Positions 62,301 through 64,000 of a DNA stretch of 64,000 nt are shown piece by piece; positions within the stretch are counted from its first letter, which is position 1; every line of letters begins with the position of its first letter. Position numbers and translations under genes: made by a program. The stretch is from Closterium sp. NIES-65 (taxonomy: Eukaryota > Streptophyta > Zygnematophyceae > Desmidiales > Closteriaceae): assembly GCA_948144175.1 (NCBI GenBank), contig CANXME010002496.1:1-64000 (forward strand), given 5' to 3'. The notes under the pieces were generated by a model. That model saw nothing but the letters and a program-made list of their open reading frames with translations. It was not told where the DNA came from and did no database searches.

Positions 62301-64000
62301 GCCAGCGATGGCATGGCAGCCGTCGATCGCAAAGTCTTCTCATTCAGAGACGGCACAGAGAAGGGTCACCACCGTCTACAACCCATCTTTCAATCCCACC
62401 CTGGCCCATCCATCCCAACCCCTTCCAACCACACTTACCCCAGCGCCACGGCACCAGCCACAGCGACACCAAGAGAAGCGGATTTCCCCCTTCCTCTGGC
62501 AGCAGCGATCGCAACAGTCGACCTCAGAGTCTTCTACACCAACCCATCCCTCCTTCCACCGCACCCAACCTATCTCAACCCCTTCCAAACCATTCACCCC
62601 AGCGCCATGGCCCCTGCCACACCACAGCCACGCCCAGCGCAGCGGATTTTCCCCTGCCTCTGGCAGCCGTGATCGCAACAGTCGACCTCAGAGTCTTCTC
62701 AGAGACAGCATCCAGGAACGTCACCACTGCCTTGGCCTGGTCCTCCAACCAGCCCATCGACCCCACACCACCCCACCCTACCCCACTCGATGCCTCTATT
62801 CAAAACCAAACAAATCAACCCTTCCAACCCCTCCCAACACCCACTCACCCCAGCGCCACGGCACCAGCCACAGCGACACCAAGAGAAGCGGATTTCCCCC
62901 TTCCTCTGGCAGCAGTGATCGCCACGGTAGATCTCAGAGTCTTCTCAGACACAGCATCAAGGAACGTCACCACTGCCTTGGCCTGGTCCAGCGTGCGACA
63001 CGTGGCCACCAGCGCCCCCACTGGCTGGGTGTCTGCTAGCGACTCCTTGAGCTCCTTCAACTCCCTGTCGGATTCCGACTCCACTGCCTCGCCCTGGGAT
63101 GGAATGGAGTGTATGCGGTTGGGAGGGGTATGGGGAAGGGCATGGGCTAGTGACTCATGGTAGCTGTGTGTCTGCCAGAGACTCCTTAAGCTCCTTCAAC
63201 TCCCTGTCAGACTCGGACTCCACTGCCTCGGCCTGGGGAGGAAGCATGGAATGAGGGAGCGGGGTATGGGGAAAAGGCATAGGCTCGTGACTCACGGCAT
63301 GTCACCACTGCCTTGGCCTGGTCCAGCGTGCGACACGTGGCCACCAGCGCCCCCACGGGCTGTGTGTCGGCTTTTGAGTCGACTCAAAAGTCACCTCAGC
63401 ACGCCACACGTGGCCACCAGCGCCCCCACGGGCTGTGTGTCGGCTTTTGAGTCGACTCAAAAGTCACCTCAGCGCGCCACACGTGGCCACCAGCGCCCCC
63501 ACGGGCTGTGTGTCGGCTAGGGACTCCTTGAGCTCCTTAACTCCCTGTCAGATTCTGACTCCACTGCGTCGCCCTGTGGAAGAAAGGAGAAATGGGGGAG
63601 GGGAGTACGGAAGCAGTGGGTATGGGGGCATGGCCGACACTGGCTGTGTGTCGGCAAGCGACTCCTAGACTTCCTTCAACTCCCTGTCTGACTCTGATTC
63701 CAATGCCTCTCCCTGCGGACGGACGGGGAAATGAGGGCGGGGGGTATGGGGAAAAGGCATGGGCCTTGGCTTGGTCCAGCGCGCCACACGTGGCCACCAG
63801 CGCCCCCATTGGCTGTGGGTCGGCAAGCGACTCCTAGACTTCCTTCCTTCACCTCCCTGTCAGATTCCAATTTCACCGCCTCGCCCTGTTGTTGCGGGTT
63901 GATACGTGAGAAAGAGGGAAGTTGGGCAGGTGGGAAGGGGCGGGAAGAACAGAGGCACGTGGCCACCAGCGAGGTGGCTTTTGAATCGACTCAAAAGTCA
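50381..64000 (-). CDS. NAT10: RNA cytidine acetyltransferase (NAT10/Kre33/TmcA family), C-terminal three quarters; 5' end outside the window
   Basis: Makes N4-acetylcytidine in 18S rRNA and, with an adaptor, in tRNA; nucleolar in eukaryotes. Family blocks run right to left: TLDQAKAVVTFLDAVSEKTL and ARGRGKSASLGVAVAG (Walker A, about 63005-62860); YSNIFVTAPSPENLKTLFEF (about 62195); ESTNPAFNRAIVRVNVFHQH (about 61350); ELLVIDEAAAIPLPMVKALL (Walker B, about 60570); YEGTGRSLSLKLIQQLREQS (about 59785); ECELFYVNRDTLFSFHSASE (about 58010); NDLQLMSDAPAHHLFVLLG (about 57635); CLEGEISRASALKGLSQGH and ARVVRIAVHPDLMHAGYGS (acetyl-CoA site, about 56560-56360); EQLHYVGVSFGLGQQLFNFW (about 55210); TGEHTCIMLKPLRNEDLG (about 54115); SLSYAQAAILLSFGLQHHE (about 52130); ARTIEAALPRIKE (about 51755). 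Exact last exons are 50910-50844 and 50683-50381, ending in a Gly/Lys-rich tail. Almost every exon has partial tandem copies, so the intermediate exon limits are approximate. Confidence 0.9.
50869..51445 (-). repeat. Tripled acetyltransferase exon and a 21-bp minisatellite
   Basis: The exon start VDLRPHPQSVDEDLAEAA (true exon at 50910) recurs at about 51080-51035 and 51220-51175, each behind a CACCAG acceptor. Beyond the third copy, 51241-51445 holds about ten copies of a 21-bp unit (GGGGAGAGGCAGGTTGAGTC plus G), probably intron sequence expanded by slippage or unequal exchange. Confidence 0.85.
51600..51850 (-). repeat. Duplicated acetyltransferase exon segment
   Basis: The block AAARTIEAALPRIKE with the following donor (GAGGTA) occurs at about 51770-51723 and again at 51648-51598. 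The copy on the right is attached to the full exon (LRLPGTQVLALFNKAIRKIH). This is an exon-end echo. Confidence 0.8.
52195..52285. repeat. Short purine-rich minisatellite
   Basis: About five copies of a unit near GAGAGGAGAAGGGGGG inside an acetyltransferase intron. No other content. Confidence 0.8.
53677..53745. repeat. (ACTC)n microsatellite
   Basis: A tetranucleotide run with a few interruptions inside an acetyltransferase intron. Open frames over it are artefacts. Confidence 0.9.
54406..54800. repeat. Six-unit tandem array with internal palindromes
   Basis: Units of 65-67 bp start at 54406, 54472, 54538, 54603, 54669 and 54735, each GTTGTTGCCGGCGCCAGAAG and so on, ending GACATCACAGGAGA. 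Each contains an inverted repeat centred on GAGTCGACTC (first at 54431-54448) inside outer arms AGTCGAG and CTCGACT. Parts of the unit (CAACTCTCCTGTGATGTC on the minus strand) derive from the acetyltransferase TGEHT exon region nearby, so this is an expanded exon echo. Confidence 0.85.
55555..55735. repeat. 75-bp tandem duplication carrying a 26-bp palindrome
   Basis: A block with AATCCAAGCAGTGCACCCAA and CTATGTTGGAG is present about two and a half times. Each junction carries a perfect 26-bp palindrome centred on GAATTC (55605-55630 and 55679-55704). Confidence 0.9.
56338..56900 (-). repeat. Tripled acetyl-CoA-binding exon start
   Basis: CLEGEISRASALKGLSQGHQ with its acceptor occurs three times: the true exon from about 56562, and echoes at about 56720-56590 and 56897-56770. 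Both echoes run to the SQQFQDSE region and then end in C/T-rich intron sequence. Only the leftmost copy continues into SGARVVRIAVHPDL. Confidence 0.85.
57335..57665 (-). repeat. Tripled LQLMSDAPAHHLFVLLG exon end
   Basis: Three copies, at about 57390-57335, 57505-57450 and 57620-57565. Each is followed by a near-identical donor side and about 60 bp of intron containing ACATATGTACTATGCACGC. The period is about 115 bp. Only the rightmost copy continues upstream into the rest of the exon (LYVSS-type sequence). Confidence 0.85.
58295..58760. repeat. (AATGGT)n-type satellite, 465 bp
   Basis: An interrupted run of AATGGT and AGTGGT hexamers inside an acetyltransferase intron. It gives open frames on both strands (Asn-Gly-rich or Val-Met-rich), which are artefacts. 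Confidence 0.95.
59069..59300. repeat. 32-bp minisatellite, about seven copies
   Basis: The unit GTGCTCACCGAGCCTGTGCC then CCCCTGTACCTA is repeated head to tail with almost no change. The unit contains a donor-like CTCAC on the minus strand and ends at the echo of the 59510-59790 exon, so it too derives from an exon end. Confidence 0.9.
60140..60320. repeat. 60-bp tandem repeat with GGCGCC palindromes
   Basis: GATGGCTGCTGCCTGCTTCC then TGTACCCCTTA is present three times. Palindromes of the TTTTGAG-GCGC type lie at 60196-60215 and 60256-60275 between copies. Confidence 0.9.
61568..61945. repeat. 59-bp minisatellite, six full copies plus a partial one
   Basis: Copies start at 61568, 61627, 61686, 61745, 61804, 61863 and 61922 (TGAGAAGGTTGATCAAATCT and so on, ending GGTGACCCC). 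They are practically identical, which points to very recent expansion or an assembly effect. Confidence 0.95.
62435..63840 (-). repeat. Multiple copies of the Walker A region of the acetyltransferase
   Basis: TVAITAARGRGKSASLGVAV is seen best at about 62940-62860, and as copies at about 62705-62630 and 62520-62440. VGALVATC with the preceding SLADTQ recurs at about 63025, 63360, 63430, 63510 and 63810. The copies alternate with short intron-like pieces and TTTTGAG palindromes. Which copies are spliced cannot be decided from sequence. Confidence 0.75.

Larger units (their letters stand above)
51549..63997. repeat. Family of TTTTGAG-NNNN-CTCAAAA palindromes
   Basis: Perfect or near-perfect palindromes occur at 51549-51574 (centre TCGA), 52968-52989 (AATT), 55605-55630 and 55679-55704 (AATT), 57904-57927 (GCGC), 61136-61157 (AATT), and 63371-63390 and 63444-63463 (TCGA). 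Imperfect ones occur at 56083-56100 and 58897-58915 (GCGC), 57805-57824 (TCGA), 60196-60215 and 60256-60275 (GCGC), and 63978-63997 (TCGA), plus six inside 54406-54800 (TCGA). Most lie between two direct repeats, for example 57877-57901 and 57926-57951 around 57904. None was noticed left of 51.5 kb. Confidence 0.88.

Overview
The window is nuclear DNA from a GC-rich, intron-rich member of the green lineage. It holds an aquaporin of tonoplast or hybrid type, a plastid-type L-aspartate oxidase and a plant-type RNA cytidine acetyltransferase, together with chromodomain Ty3/gypsy and glycine-rich Ty1/copia elements. I favour a streptophyte alga, possibly a zygnematophyte such as Closterium, but the species call is an inference from gene content only. 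I saw no rRNA, tRNA or CRISPR.

Layout. 1-16.9 kb is a nest of mobile elements. An old Ty3/gypsy element (5505-8877 plus 16216-about 16868) was hit by two related minus-strand Ty1/copia elements. Copia A (ending at 5504) was later hit by a hAT DNA transposon whose right end is at 3479. Copia B (8878-16215) is young and carries a 5-bp target duplication. 17-36 kb holds a tandem duplication of a host gene of unknown family (346 and 343 aa). Intron 2 of the second copy is filled by a 13.37-kb DNA transposon (21453-34818) with matching ends. From spliced reading frames I assign four genes to it: a Plavaka-like transposase (864 aa), a Ulp1-type cysteine protease with a C-terminal AP2 domain (728 aa), a pogo/DDE_1-derived protein in which all three catalytic positions are changed (394 aa), and an unrecognised 524-aa acidic protein. 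36.2-39.4 kb is a two-module glycosyltransferase, 41.0-42.7 kb an aquaporin, 43.9-48.4 kb L-aspartate oxidase, and 50.4-64.0 kb (running off the end) RNA cytidine acetyltransferase. All four lie on the minus strand.

Recurrent theme. In the three right-hand genes, exon ends together with their splice sites are repeated in tandem inside the introns, as 'exon echoes'. The aquaporin has three possible first exons, each with its own ATG and an in-phase donor. In the acetyltransferase gene many repeat junctions carry a short palindrome of the form TTTTGAG-NNNN-CTCAAAA whose centre is TCGA, AATT or GCGC. This palindrome family, the exon echoes and the Ulp1-AP2 transposon are the most unusual things in the window.

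Limits. All exon joins, alignments and family calls were made by eye, without database searches. Coordinates of splice sites are exact where a phase-consistent GT/AG pair could be read, and approximate where stated.
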